DNA from: Maricurvus nonylphenolicus
GTDB lineage: Bacteria; Pseudomonadota; Gammaproteobacteria; Pseudomonadales; Cellvibrionaceae
Length of the DNA stretch: 64,000 bases
Direction: 5' to 3'
Assembly: GCF_042854845.1 (NCBI RefSeq)
Contig: NZ_AP031498.1
Span: 5,022,001 to 5,086,000, forward strand
In this document: piece after piece, positions 8,346-17,283 of the stretch
How the letters are laid out: the number at the start of each line of letters is the position of its first letter
Numbering within the stretch: position 1 is the stretch's first letter
Program-made: the position numbers and the translations under genes
The notes under the pieces: generated by a model
Seen by the model: the letters and a program-made list of their open reading frames with translations, nothing else
What the model was told of the DNA's origin: nothing
Databases searched by the model: none

Positions 8346-8957
8346 TTAAGCCATATCCGCCAACACAAACGAAATCACATGTTTGATATAACTGATCTGG
8401 CGTTTTTCATCGATGCCATCAAAAATCATTTTCATCAAAAAGATATTGGCTCCCACGATGATTCTGGCCTTATCGTGGGTGGCTTCATCGGGATCGGCCT
8501 GTGAAGAGCCGGGCTGGATAAGCTCGCAGAGTACGTCCAGCAGCTCCTTTTCAAACAACTTGAGTTGCCCCTGAATCTCGGGGGCAAAATGGGTTGTCCA
8601 CATGATCCAGACTTTCATATAGTCAGGATGCTCGCGAGTTAACGCTGACATCTGAACGGCATTGTTAAACAGCCGCTCTTCGTTACTGCCTTCGCAATCC
8701 AGAGAAGCTTTCATGCTGTCGCGGATCAGCCGTGCCACTTCATTTAACACCGCCTTAGTTAAATCTTCACGGGTCGGAAAGTACGAGAACACCGTGGGCA
8801 CCGCCACACCGCAGGCCGCAGCAATATCGGCATGTTTGGCCGAACTCAGGCCCTTTTCTGCAAAACAGCTCACTGCCGTGTCCAGTAACAGGCGCTTGCG
8901 CTCCTCCGGCTTCATTTGACGGGCTCTGGGGCGTTTGGACTGTTTGCTATCAGCCAT
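8346..8957 (-). CDS. TetR-family transcriptional regulator
   Basis: A 203-residue repressor with an N-terminal TetR helix-turn-helix (RKRLLLDTAVSCFAEKGLSSAKHADIAAACGVAVPTVFSYF region) and a divergent ligand-binding C-terminal domain. The ATG at 8957 is chosen because GAGGAGA precedes it; an upstream TTG at 8996 lacks such a site. It is divergent from the DUF3179 pair at 9170, and the intervening DNA contains several TATCATTG/CAATGATA repeats, the likely operators. It therefore probably represses the DUF3179 genes and itself. The ligand is unknown. Confidence 0.92.
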   Translation of the reverse strand: MADSKQSKRPRARQMKPEERKRLLLDTAVSCFAEKGLSSAKHADIAAACGVAVPTVFSYFPTREDLTKAVLNEVARLIRDSMKASLDCEGSNEERLFNNAVQMSALTREHPDYMKVWIMWTTHFAPEIQGQLKLFEKELLDVLCELIQPGSSQADPDEATHDKARIIVGANIFLMKMIFDGIDEKRQISYIKHVISFVLADMA

Positions 8958-9043
8958 CTTGGCTCTCCTCGGGTTAACTCTGGCTAATTTACGCAATTTC
9001 TGCCTAAAACTCCATATATATCATAAGGTTATATTAATAAATC

Positions 9044-9096
9044 TATCATTGATAAAAATAACAATGATAATTTTATCATTGACAATATTATCATTA
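9044..9096. promoter_or_regulatory. TATCATTG repeat cluster, putative TetR operator
   Basis: The TetR/DUF3179 divergent region contains TATCATTGATA (9044-9054), the inverted repeat CAATGATA-ATTT-TATCATTG (9062-9081) and TATCATTA (9089-9096). The spacing and symmetry suit a dimeric TetR repressor that could also overlap both promoters. Binding is inferred. Confidence 0.6.
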
Positions 9097-9169
9097 GGAT
9101 GGGAAGATAATAGCCACTGATCAGTTATTAAACAATCCAATTGAATCCCTCAACATGGAGATCTTCCCT

Positions 9170-10363
9170 ATGGAGAAACTCGATCTGCTTATTCACATCG
9201 CCCACTGGGCAGCACTGGGGCTTTGCCTTTGGCCCTCCTACCTGGTGTTTCGCGATCTGGCCGATGTCAGTCAATTCTGGCTGGAGACGAAACGCCAGGT
9301 TGTTATGAGTACCTGGTATCGCCGTCATGTGTATCTGTTGCTGTCTATCCTGGCTATGGCAGCTGCAGCCTACACCCACCTGGTTTACTCCGTCGGCAAT
9401 CTGTACCTGACGGTGGGGATCATTGCGATTACCGTTTTGCAGATACTCGCTGGCTATTTTAATCCCGGCTGGATGATGCGCTCGGCCCAACACTCTTCAG
9501 AATTTGTCTCTGTGAAAGAAGCTGAAGATTTTATTCCCAAAGATTATGAAGTGCTGGTTATTGAAAAGGATGGTGCCGCCCGCGCCCACACCGATTACGA
9601 GCTTTGGCGCCCTCACATCGTAGGCAATGAAGAAGGGCTGAACGGCGAAAATGTAGTGATGACCTATTGCGCATTAACCAACCTTGGCATGGCCTATAAA
9701 CCAGAAATTGAAGGCAAACCCGTCAACCTTAAGGTGATGTCGCAAATAGAAAACAACCTGATCATGTGGGATACCCACAGTGGTGAGCCCATCCAGCAAC
9801 TTTGGGGGCGTTATGAGTGTAGCGGTGAACAAGGGCCACAGATGCCGCAATACCCCGTATTCAAAATGCCATTCAGCGCTTTTGCCAAAGCTTATCCCAA
9901 TGGCCAGGTGTTTAAACGCCGCCGCGTATTAATGAAAGAAAATCCGCTTGTCGCCCTGTATGACAAATTCTGGGAAGCGCTGTTTTATATGGCCATCCAT
10001 CGCCAAAAACAGGAAGCCGAGCCGGTATTCCCAACCTTAAAACATAAAGACAATCGCCTGCATCCCAAGTTACCGGTGTGGGGATTTAATGTTGGTGACG
10101 ACTACGTGTGTTATTCCGCGGATTTTGTGCGAGCGCAAGGTAATCTGATCAATACCGTGGTTGGTGATAAACAGATCGTCGTGCACTGGAGCGAGGAATA
10201 TCAAAGCCTGGGCATCTGGTATAGCGATGAGCCCGTGTCTGAGATCGACTTTTTTGGCAACTCCAATTGCGGCCAACTACAGCGAGTCGAAACCGTTAAA
10301 GCCGGCTGTTTTTATGCCATGTGGTACAACTTTTTCCCCAGCACCGATGTTAATCGCCAGTAA
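9170..10363 (+). CDS. membrane-anchored DUF3179 protein, copy 1
   Basis: About 397 residues of unknown function. Three hydrophobic helices (about residues 5-23, 45-65 and 70-90) anchor the N-terminus. The rest resembles DUF3179: GENVVMTYCALTNLGMAY, NNLIMWDTHSGEPIQQLWGRYE and a C-terminal ...VDFFG-S--GQLQRVETVKAG block shared with its neighbour. The ATG at 9170 has GGAG at a good distance; the ATG at 9155 has none. Copy 2 follows after 26 bases, so the two form an operon. The conserved TYC and WDT segments suggest a metal or cofactor site, but no reaction is known for the family. Confidence 0.75.
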   Translation: MEKLDLLIHIAHWAALGLCLWPSYLVFRDLADVSQFWLETKRQVVMSTWYRRHVYLLLSILAMAAAAYTHLVYSVGNLYLTVGIIAITVLQILAGYFNPGWMMRSAQHSSEFVSVKEAEDFIPKDYEVLVIEKDGAARAHTDYELWRPHIVGNEEGLNGENVVMTYCALTNLGMAYKPEIEGKPVNLKVMSQIENNLIMWDTHSGEPIQQLWGRYECSGEQGPQMPQYPVFKMPFSAFAKAYPNGQVFKRRRVLMKENPLVALYDKFWEALFYMAIHRQKQEAEPVFPTLKHKDNRLHPKLPVWGFNVGDDYVCYSADFVRAQGNLINTVVGDKQIVVHWSEEYQSLGIWYSDEPVSEIDFFGNSNCGQLQRVETVKAGCFYAMWYNFFPSTDVNRQ

Positions 10364-10389
10364 ACGTCACGATTTACGGAGGTAATTCC

Positions 10390-11634
10390 ATGTTGACAGA
10401 ACCTGTTTTTATTCAAGTTATCGTTTGGCTGGCACTCACCGTGGCCACCTATACAGCGTTTATCTATTTTCGTGATCTGGGTGATATCACCCAGGCATTA
10501 CTGACAGTCCATCGCAAGGATATGGTGTTTGCGATTCGCCACGAATATAAGCTGGTGGGTATCGGCTTAATCGGTTCCGCACTGGCAGGCTATCTGGCCT
10601 ACACCTTTGCCCTACCCGGTTCCCTGGCCGTTTACACCATTATTGCCATCAACCTGTTTTTTATTGGCTTCCCCTATATCTGGTTGCACTATGGTCTGCG
10701 TAATCAACAAAACCGCGCTACCTATTACAGTGTTGAAGAAGCGCGGGATTATGTTCGCGATGATGAAAGCGTTATCGTCCTGGAAAATAATGGCGAAGCC
10801 AGGGCTCACCCGGACTACCATATAAAACGCCCTCACCTGGCCGGTAATGATAAGGGCCTGGGCGGTGAAAATATTATTATCACCTACTGCTGTATGACTC
10901 ATCTCGGTCACGGATATAAACCTGAGATAAACGGCAAACCGCTTGATCTAGAAGTGCTGGCCCAACACGGCAACAACCTGATCATGCGCGATAACACCAC
11001 CGGCGAACCAATACAACAGATGTACGGTACCCGCGAGTGTGATGGCCGCTGGAGTGACAATAAAATGCAGGAGTGGCCAACCTTCCGCATGCCGTTTGGT
11101 GCTTTTGCCAAAGCCTACCCTAATGGTGAGGTATTCCTGAACAAGATTCCTGCTTTCACTAAAAACCCTTTATTATGGGCACTGGATCATTTGGTAGAAA
11201 TTATCTTTTTGTGGGGCACTGTGCCACACCACAACTCAGAAAAGCTGTTGTTCAACACCATGGACGTCAATGACAACCGCTTGCGTCGCAAGGAACTGGT
11301 TTGGGGTTTTACCATTGGCCAGGATTCCATGGCTTATACCGAAGCTTATATCCGTGAAAAGGGCAATATTGTTAATACCAGGATTGGCGGCCAGGATATT
11401 GTTGCCAGCTATGACCCCGAATATGCCAGCGTCAATATCTGGTATAACCACAGAGGAACAACAATCACGCAAGTCGACTTCTTCGGCCATTCCGATAAAG
11501 GCCAACTACAGAGAGTAGAAACTGTAAAAGCGGGACTCTACTGGTGTGTATGGATTAATTATTTCCCGGAAAGTCAGCTTAATGATGACGGCGTGGTTAA
11601 TCAGCAATTCGAGGGACTTTTTGGTCCGGCCTGA
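10390..11634 (+). CDS. membrane-anchored DUF3179 protein, copy 2
   Basis: A 414-residue paralogue of the preceding gene with the same layout: N-terminal hydrophobic helices (about 8-22, 55-75, 80-98) followed by the DUF3179-like domain with GENIIITYCCMTHLGHGY, NNLIMRDNTTGEPIQQMYGTRE and VDFFGHSDKGQLQRVETVKAG. ACGGAGGTAATTCC precedes ATG. Retention of two tandem copies suggests a heterodimer or divergence in substrate. It ends with a Pro-Ala tail after a short polar extension. Function unknown. Confidence 0.75.
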   Translation: MLTEPVFIQVIVWLALTVATYTAFIYFRDLGDITQALLTVHRKDMVFAIRHEYKLVGIGLIGSALAGYLAYTFALPGSLAVYTIIAINLFFIGFPYIWLHYGLRNQQNRATYYSVEEARDYVRDDESVIVLENNGEARAHPDYHIKRPHLAGNDKGLGGENIIITYCCMTHLGHGYKPEINGKPLDLEVLAQHGNNLIMRDNTTGEPIQQMYGTRECDGRWSDNKMQEWPTFRMPFGAFAKAYPNGEVFLNKIPAFTKNPLLWALDHLVEIIFLWGTVPHHNSEKLLFNTMDVNDNRLRRKELVWGFTIGQDSMAYTEAYIREKGNIVNTRIGGQDIVASYDPEYASVNIWYNHRGTTITQVDFFGHSDKGQLQRVETVKAGLYWCVWINYFPESQLNDDGVVNQQFEGLFGPA

Positions 11635-11768
11635 TATTTAACTACAGGTAGATGCTGCAATAGTTCTGTCGTCCTCGGCTAAAGTACAGTTTAAAGATGT
11701 AAGCCTACTATGATTTGCTAAAGCTTTTATAGCTTGAGCTTTATAACGCAATCCATAGAGGTAACTTT

Positions 11769-13586
11769 ATGCTTATTAGGAGTTTGATTGGTCTTGCGAC
11801 AGCCTTACTAACTTACTCACCAACCACAACCTTGGCCGCACCAGACAAGGTGTACTTCAATGGCAATGTCATAACCGTTGACGAACAGTTTTCTATCGTT
11901 GACGGTTTTGCCACTGAAGGAGACAAGTTCTCCGTCGTCGGTAGTTCTGATCTGCTTCTTGCACTAGCCGATAAGGACACCGAGATTATAGACCTGCAAG
12001 GCCGTACGGTCATACCAGGCCTTATCGACAATCATAACCACTATATCCGAGGATCCTACCATTGGTCTTCTGCAGTTCGACTGGATGGCATATCCTTCAG
12101 AACGGAGGCTCTTCAGCGCTTACAGGAGCATGCCAAGCAACTGAAAAAGGATGAATGGCTACTGGTTTTAGGCGGCTGGAATCAGGAGCAGTTCGCCGAT
12201 GATCCAAGAGGGTTTACTCGTCAAGAACTAGACCAAATTACAGGCAATCGTCCTGCCTTTATTCAAGCCCAATACTCTCATGCATTTGTAAATTCAGCTT
12301 TCCTGAAGTTAATAGACGCTCCTATTCAAGCTTCATCCAAGAAGTCTAAAATAACAGCTAACTCAGCTATTGATAAGCTCTTCGGCCCACCACTAAACAC
12401 CCTGGTAGAACGGGATCAACAAGGCATTGCCACCTCACGTTTAAACGGCGGTATGGGCATGGTTCTGCAAGCAAGCACACTTATGCCTGCACTTGCCAAA
12501 GAAAAGGCACTTGAAAGTGCACGCTCTGCCCAACAATTCTATAACGCGCTTGGTATAACCAGCGTCTATGACCCTGCCGGGGCATTAGCCTCTAAAGACG
12601 CCTATGAGGCTATAGAATATCTGCACCAGAGTAATGAACTTTCACTACGTGTATTTCGCACAGCATCTCTGAGTTCAATTAACACAGCGATGATTAATCG
12701 CGCTCTGCAATTACGTATGCTGCCAGATTGGCTCAGTAATTTTGTGCTCGGTTTAATCAGAGATGTAGACAGCACTGCAGACTCCATCAAAGCGTTAAAC
12801 AACTTGCCGGACATGAATACTGGCGATAACTTTTATGATCACCTGGCCATTGGTGAACTATTGTATGTTCCAATGCACGACACTCTGGACTCGGAAATCA
12901 CGAAAGAGAGCATCACTGACTATCAACGCACTGAAGTAATGAAATTGCTTAGTAGTATGTTAGATAAAGGGCTATCTGCTCAAATCCATGTAGTAAATGC
13001 TTTAACTATTGATTTCTACCTGGATATTATTGAAGAGCTTTCTAGCAACTTCCCGCTTCAAGCTAATCAAATTACCTTTACGCACGCCGAAGGCATTACT
13101 GACGCTTTATTGAAGCGAAGCAAACAGCTAGGGATTAGTGTGCAAGTACGCAGTATGCCGATTATTCGCAGCGCTAAAGCCGTAGAAGAATCTTATGGAG
13201 CCGATGTTTTATCGATGCCGCCGCTGAGAATGATCCAAGAAAGCGGCATCACTTGGGGACTCGGAACGGATGGAACCAAAGCCTCACAGATAGAACCTAT
13301 GCGAACCCTGTATTGGGCAACTAGAGGACGGGCTATCAATGGCGAGCAAATACTTGAGGAAGCTCAACTCTTAAGCAGGGAAGAGGCACTGATTGCGCAT
13401 ACACGCTCTAATGCAGCGCTGCTGAATAGATCCGATATACTTGGGCAGATTCGGCCCGGCTATCTGGCGGATTTTGTTGTGCTTGGTGCTGACTACTTGT
13501 CCGTCGAACTGGAACAGATACCAACAATCGAGGTGCAGCAAACGGTTGTCTCAGGAAAGACCGTTTATCTCAAACAAGACAAATAG
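11769..13586 (+). CDS. exported amidohydrolase (YtcJ-like, amidohydrolase family 3)
   Basis: A 605-residue metal-dependent hydrolase. It begins with a signal peptide (cut near LAAPDK, residues 22-26) and continues with the family start VYFNGNVITVD. The metal-binding NHNH lies at about residue 86, a further His in TFTHAEGI, and the catalytic Asp in GLGTDGTKAS. C-terminal RPGYLADFVVL is typical of composite-barrel amidohydrolases. It would hydrolyse an amide or imide-like bond, or a related substrate, in the periplasm. It converges with a small membrane protein gene at 13637 and is separated from it by a hairpin. Confidence 0.88.
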   Translation: MLIRSLIGLATALLTYSPTTTLAAPDKVYFNGNVITVDEQFSIVDGFATEGDKFSVVGSSDLLLALADKDTEIIDLQGRTVIPGLIDNHNHYIRGSYHWSSAVRLDGISFRTEALQRLQEHAKQLKKDEWLLVLGGWNQEQFADDPRGFTRQELDQITGNRPAFIQAQYSHAFVNSAFLKLIDAPIQASSKKSKITANSAIDKLFGPPLNTLVERDQQGIATSRLNGGMGMVLQASTLMPALAKEKALESARSAQQFYNALGITSVYDPAGALASKDAYEAIEYLHQSNELSLRVFRTASLSSINTAMINRALQLRMLPDWLSNFVLGLIRDVDSTADSIKALNNLPDMNTGDNFYDHLAIGELLYVPMHDTLDSEITKESITDYQRTEVMKLLSSMLDKGLSAQIHVVNALTIDFYLDIIEELSSNFPLQANQITFTHAEGITDALLKRSKQLGISVQVRSMPIIRSAKAVEESYGADVLSMPPLRMIQESGITWGLGTDGTKASQIEPMRTLYWATRGRAINGEQILEEAQLLSREEALIAHTRSNAALLNRSDILGQIRPGYLADFVVLGADYLSVELEQIPTIEVQQTVVSGKTVYLKQDK

Positions 13587-13593
13587 CATGCAA

Positions 13594-13624
13594 TGAAGTG
13601 GAGCCATCCTAGTACTCCACTTCA
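13594..13624. terminator. bidirectional terminator between convergent genes
   Basis: TGAAGTGGAG pairs with CTCCACTTCA around an 11-nt loop, between the amidohydrolase stop and the small membrane protein stop. There is no T-run, but its position suggests termination in both directions. Confidence 0.5.
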
Positions 13625-13636
13625 CGTCTCTAAATA

Positions 13637-14038
13637 TTACATACGCGAAGCGGATCGGCACAATAGATAACCTGCTATCATCGCTATCAACTGTAGTCCA
13701 TGATTGATATAAGGCTCTATTCCGGATTTTCCAATCCCTGTAATAGGCAAGCCCACAAAGAAACCCAGAACCAGGCCAGCACTCAAGAATGCAACTATCC
13801 ACAACGTCTCTTTCTTGCCCTTTCTTAAAGGCACCAGACACAGATACAAACCTGTCAGGCTAAACAAGGTTGCCATAAAGATCTCCCTAAAGGCATGAAA
13901 TTCCTGATGCATAGACCAGGTTGGATCCCCTATATGCCCCAAAGTCGGCCCCCATGCTGTCGCGAGAACAAGGACAAATGAAAGAGCTAAGAGAGCAACG
14001 CCCCCTATATGTAAAAACTGTTTCCCATTGCTTAACAT
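13637..14038 (-). CDS. small four-helix membrane protein of unknown function
   Basis: A 133-residue hydrophobic protein with four apparent transmembrane segments: LHIGGVALLALSFVLVLATA, FMATLFSLTGLYLCLV, LWIVAFLSAGLVLGFFVGL and LQLIAMIAGYLLC. The loop WSMHQEFHAFREIFMAT is polar and His-rich. The ATG at 14038 has GAAGGAA upstream; a TTG at 14044 does not. It lies about 57 bases upstream of the monooxygenase stop, in the same direction as the BVMO operon but downstream of it, and could be its last gene. I do not recognise a family. Confidence 0.65.
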   Translation of the reverse strand: MLSNGKQFLHIGGVALLALSFVLVLATAWGPTLGHIGDPTWSMHQEFHAFREIFMATLFSLTGLYLCLVPLRKGKKETLWIVAFLSAGLVLGFFVGLPITGIGKSGIEPYINHGLQLIAMIAGYLLCRSASRM

Positions 14039-14094
14039 ATCCAATTCCTTCTAATAAGCTTTAAGATAAACCTGCCGAATAGAGGTAATACTGC

Positions 14095-15594
14095 TTACAC
14101 ACTAACTTCTTCCATCCCTTCTACATCAAACGCTGATGTATTCTCAGGAATGAATTCCAACTTGCCATCACTAACCGGAGTGTATTTTAAAATCAAAGAA
14201 TCTAGAGGATAGTTCTGGTAAAGACGCCAAGGCACTTTCTTTCCTCGCTTTGGCATCTTGTCTCGTGCACGCATGATGTAACCTGACTGCATATCACTGA
14301 ACGGCTCGCCGCCCGGATCACCGCCGGTATTGCGAGGCACAACAACTTTGGACGATTTTTTGTTCATATGATTGAGAATACGCCCAATATATGCCATTAC
14401 CAAATCTGCTTTTAACGTCCAAGATGCATTGGTATAGCCAAATACAAATCCCATATTTGGCAAATCTTGTATTAAGATATCGCGATAGGCCATTTTTTTT
14501 GTGTAATCAAATGGTTTGCCATCTACGGTCAATGAAATACCACCCAACATCTGAACATTTAATCCCGTTGCAGTAATGATGATATCTGCCTCTAACTGCT
14601 TTCCGGACTTCAGCAGAATACCTTCCTGGGTAAATCGATCAATATGATCAGTTTCCATCACCACCTGGCCATCACGTACAACGTTAAATAAATCACCATC
14701 TGTCACGGCACAAACACGCTCATCCCACGGGTTATAACGCGGTGTAAAATGCTTCATATCCGTATCGGGACCAATGGATTCCGACACATGCCCCTGAATA
14801 GAATTTCTTGCTCGTTCTGGGAAGAAACGGCAAAATTGATACGCCATAAACTGTGACGCTATATTTTTTAAACGGGCCAAACGGTAGTACAACTTAGGCG
14901 AAAAACGCTCACGCCAAGCCTTAAGTTGAGGATCCACTTTAGGCCGGGTCATAACATAGGAAGGCGATCGTTGCAGTACAGTTACTTTCGATGCTGTCGG
15001 TGCCATAGCCGGTGCAAGAGTAACGGCCGTTGCACCGCTGCCGATAATGACTACACGTTTACCACTATAATCCAAGTCTTCAGGCCAATGCTGAGGGTGA
15101 ACAATCTGTCCGTTGAAATCTGACTTTCCAGTAAATTCAGGCTCATAACCTTCCTGATAGTTATAATATCCTGTACAAGCCATCACAAAATTGGCGCTAA
15201 CGGTTTTACACTCACCGCTGTGTTGGTTGGTAATCTCGAGTATCCAACACTGCTTATCACTACACCACTCAGCAGAGGTTACCCGCTGACCGAATTGTAT
15301 TTTATCGTTGATCCGATATTCGTCAGCAGCATCCTGAATATAGCGTCTAATTAAAGAACCATCAGCAATGGTTTGCTCACTCATCCAGGGTTTAAAGTTA
15401 TACCCCAAGGTCAACATGTCAGAATCCGAGCGAATACCTGGATAGCGAAATAGATCCCATGTACCACCAATATTGTCGCGGGATTCAAATAAAGCCAATG
15501 ATTTATTCGGGCAATCTCGTCCCAAATGTACCGCGGCACCAATGCCAGAAAGGCCTGCACCAATGATGACAATATCGTAGTTCTCGACCAACAT
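14095..15594 (-). CDS. flavin-containing Baeyer-Villiger-type monooxygenase
   Basis: A 499-residue FAD/NADPH monooxygenase. The N-terminal FAD Rossmann motif GAGLSGIGAA (about 12-21) is followed by NIGGTWDLFRYPGIRSDSDM, the FNGQIVHPQHWP fingerprint (exact FxGxxxHxxxWP, near residue 155) and a second Rossmann motif GSGATAVTLAP. The fingerprint marks type I Baeyer-Villiger enzymes and related flavin monooxygenases, which insert oxygen next to a ketone to give an ester or lactone. It is the downstream member of the minus-strand unit 19961-14095. The hydrolases and crotonases nearby would act on ring-opened products. The ketone substrate is not determined. Confidence 0.9.
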   Translation of the reverse strand: MLVENYDIVIIGAGLSGIGAAVHLGRDCPNKSLALFESRDNIGGTWDLFRYPGIRSDSDMLTLGYNFKPWMSEQTIADGSLIRRYIQDAADEYRINDKIQFGQRVTSAEWCSDKQCWILEITNQHSGECKTVSANFVMACTGYYNYQEGYEPEFTGKSDFNGQIVHPQHWPEDLDYSGKRVVIIGSGATAVTLAPAMAPTASKVTVLQRSPSYVMTRPKVDPQLKAWRERFSPKLYYRLARLKNIASQFMAYQFCRFFPERARNSIQGHVSESIGPDTDMKHFTPRYNPWDERVCAVTDGDLFNVVRDGQVVMETDHIDRFTQEGILLKSGKQLEADIIITATGLNVQMLGGISLTVDGKPFDYTKKMAYRDILIQDLPNMGFVFGYTNASWTLKADLVMAYIGRILNHMNKKSSKVVVPRNTGGDPGGEPFSDMQSGYIMRARDKMPKRGKKVPWRLYQNYPLDSLILKYTPVSDGKLEFIPENTSAFDVEGMEEVSV

Positions 15595-15706
15595 ACTTCT
15601 ACCTACAACCTTAACTCTATCTACAGGCCCGTCGATGATATTTAGTCATGCCGCGGGCCTTAACCACGCCTTTATAAAAGCTACTTTTAAAACTATTCTT
15701 CAAAGG

Positions 15707-17167
15707 CTACTTTTTAAAATATATGGCCTTTTCTTCCTGGAAGAACTGAATACCGGCACTACCTGCCTCTGGCAATCCAAACCCAGACTCCTTATAGCCG
15801 CCAAAGCAAAGCTGTGGCTCTTTGTAAGCAGAGTGAATATTCACATGGGTCAAGCCCACTTCAGAGTGCTCAGTAAAATGCAACGCTTTTTCAAAGTTAG
15901 TGGTAAAGATCGAAGAAGACAGACCGTAAGGCACATCATTGGCAAGCGCCAAGGCTTCTTCATAATTCTCTACCCGCATAACCGATAACACCGGACCAAA
16001 CACCTCTTCTTTGGCGATTTCCATAGAGGTGTTAACACCATCAAAGATGGTCGGCTCAACAAAACAGCCATCATTCAGCTCTTCACCTCTCGCCTGTCCA
16101 CCACCTGTCAACAGCGTTGCACCCTGCTCTTTTGCGGTTTCAATATGCGTGAGGATGTTATCCAGCTGGTGCTTGCCACATACAGGCCCCACAGTAGCGT
16201 TATCGTCATCCCCACTTCCGAGCGACAAATTTTTAGTGCGCTCAAGGATTTTCTTCATCAGTTCATCCGCAATACTGCTTTCTACAATCAGGCGACTGGT
16301 GGCAGTACACCACTGGCCTGCACAGGAGAATGCACCCACAGTGGCAGCTTCGGCTGCAGCATCCAGATCCGCATCAGCCAAAACAACTAGCGGGTTTTTA
16401 CCGCCCATTTCCAACTGGGTGCGAGTAAAAGTATTGGCCGCGGCAATCGCAATCTGACGACCAACCTCAGTAGAACCAGTAAAGGTCACCGCCTCAATAG
16501 CAGGGTGCTCTACAAGACTGGAAGAAAGTTCGGAACCAGAACCGGTAACAAACTGTAATACACCCGCAGGTAAGCCGGCTTTTTCCAGTAGCAGTGCAAC
16601 CAATTCACCGACCGCAGGTGTTTGGCCAGCAGGTTTCAAAACAGCCGTATTACCAGCCATTAAAGCAGGCACAAGCTTCCGGAACGGAACGTTAAAGGGG
16701 AAGTTCCAAGGGATAATGGCAGACACAACACCCAGCGGCTCTTTGCGGCTATGACCAAGAATGCCACCTTTAAAGCTTTCTCCAGCCGTACCAAACTGTC
16801 TTACTCCTTCACCAATTTGGTATTCAAGTTCAAGCAAGGCGCTATCAATTTCTACCAGAGACTCACTGATCAACTTGCCATTTTCCAACGTGATAATGGC
16901 AGCAATTTGATCCCGGTGCTCACGGATAAGCTCAGCAGTACGACGCATAATGGCCGCTTTCTCTGCAAGCGATACATCTCTCCAAGTCTTAAATGCTTTC
17001 GAAGCACTGTCGATAGCCCGATGTGCATCGGCTTCTGTCGATTTTGGATAGCTGTGTACCACCTCACTCCATTTAGCGGGGTTTCTTACTTCAAAAGTGC
17101 GGCCACTATCTGAATCACACCACTGACCGGCAATAAAGTTCTGATAATTCAAAGTGAGGGAAGACAT
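15707..17167 (-). CDS. NAD(P)-dependent aldehyde dehydrogenase
   Basis: A 486-residue ALDH that oxidises an aldehyde to an acid in the cytoplasm. The family order is complete: PWNFP (GVVSAIIPWNFPFNVPFRK), GSTEVGR, the general-base Glu in LEMGGKNP and the nucleophile Cys in CAGQWCTATSR, plus EEVFGPV near the C-terminus. The ATG at 17167 has AAAGAG 7 bases upstream; an upstream TTG is less likely. It follows the ThDP enzyme gene after 117 bases that contain an 18-bp hairpin. It would logically oxidise an aldehyde released by the ThDP lyase or by ring opening. Confidence 0.92.
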   Translation of the reverse strand: MSSLTLNYQNFIAGQWCDSDSGRTFEVRNPAKWSEVVHSYPKSTEADAHRAIDSASKAFKTWRDVSLAEKAAIMRRTAELIREHRDQIAAIITLENGKLISESLVEIDSALLELEYQIGEGVRQFGTAGESFKGGILGHSRKEPLGVVSAIIPWNFPFNVPFRKLVPALMAGNTAVLKPAGQTPAVGELVALLLEKAGLPAGVLQFVTGSGSELSSSLVEHPAIEAVTFTGSTEVGRQIAIAAANTFTRTQLEMGGKNPLVVLADADLDAAAEAATVGAFSCAGQWCTATSRLIVESSIADELMKKILERTKNLSLGSGDDDNATVGPVCGKHQLDNILTHIETAKEQGATLLTGGGQARGEELNDGCFVEPTIFDGVNTSMEIAKEEVFGPVLSVMRVENYEEALALANDVPYGLSSSIFTTNFEKALHFTEHSEVGLTHVNIHSAYKEPQLCFGGYKESGFGLPEAGSAGIQFFQEEKAIYFKK

Positions 17168-17204
17168 ACAATAACTCTTTAGCAACAAAAGAAATGGAAG
17201 AGAG

Positions 17205-17248
17205 TAGAGACAATTAAGCCCCAGAAAACAGGGGCTTAATTGTCTCTA
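17205..17248 (-). other. 18-bp perfect intercistronic hairpin
   Basis: TAGAGACAATTAAGCCCC is the exact reverse complement of 17231-17248, with an 8-nt loop. It lies between the ThDP enzyme and the aldehyde dehydrogenase. No T-run follows in the direction of transcription, so mRNA processing or stabilisation, or partial attenuation, is more likely than full termination. Confidence 0.6.
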
Positions 17249-17283
17249 GAAAGATCTATAAAAGTTGCCCATTGCAGGCAATT

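Noticed and set aside
15635..15988. 117-residue plus-strand frame over the aldehyde dehydrogenase 3' end
   Set aside because: It overlaps conserved ALDH sequence on the other strand and lacks its own motifs.
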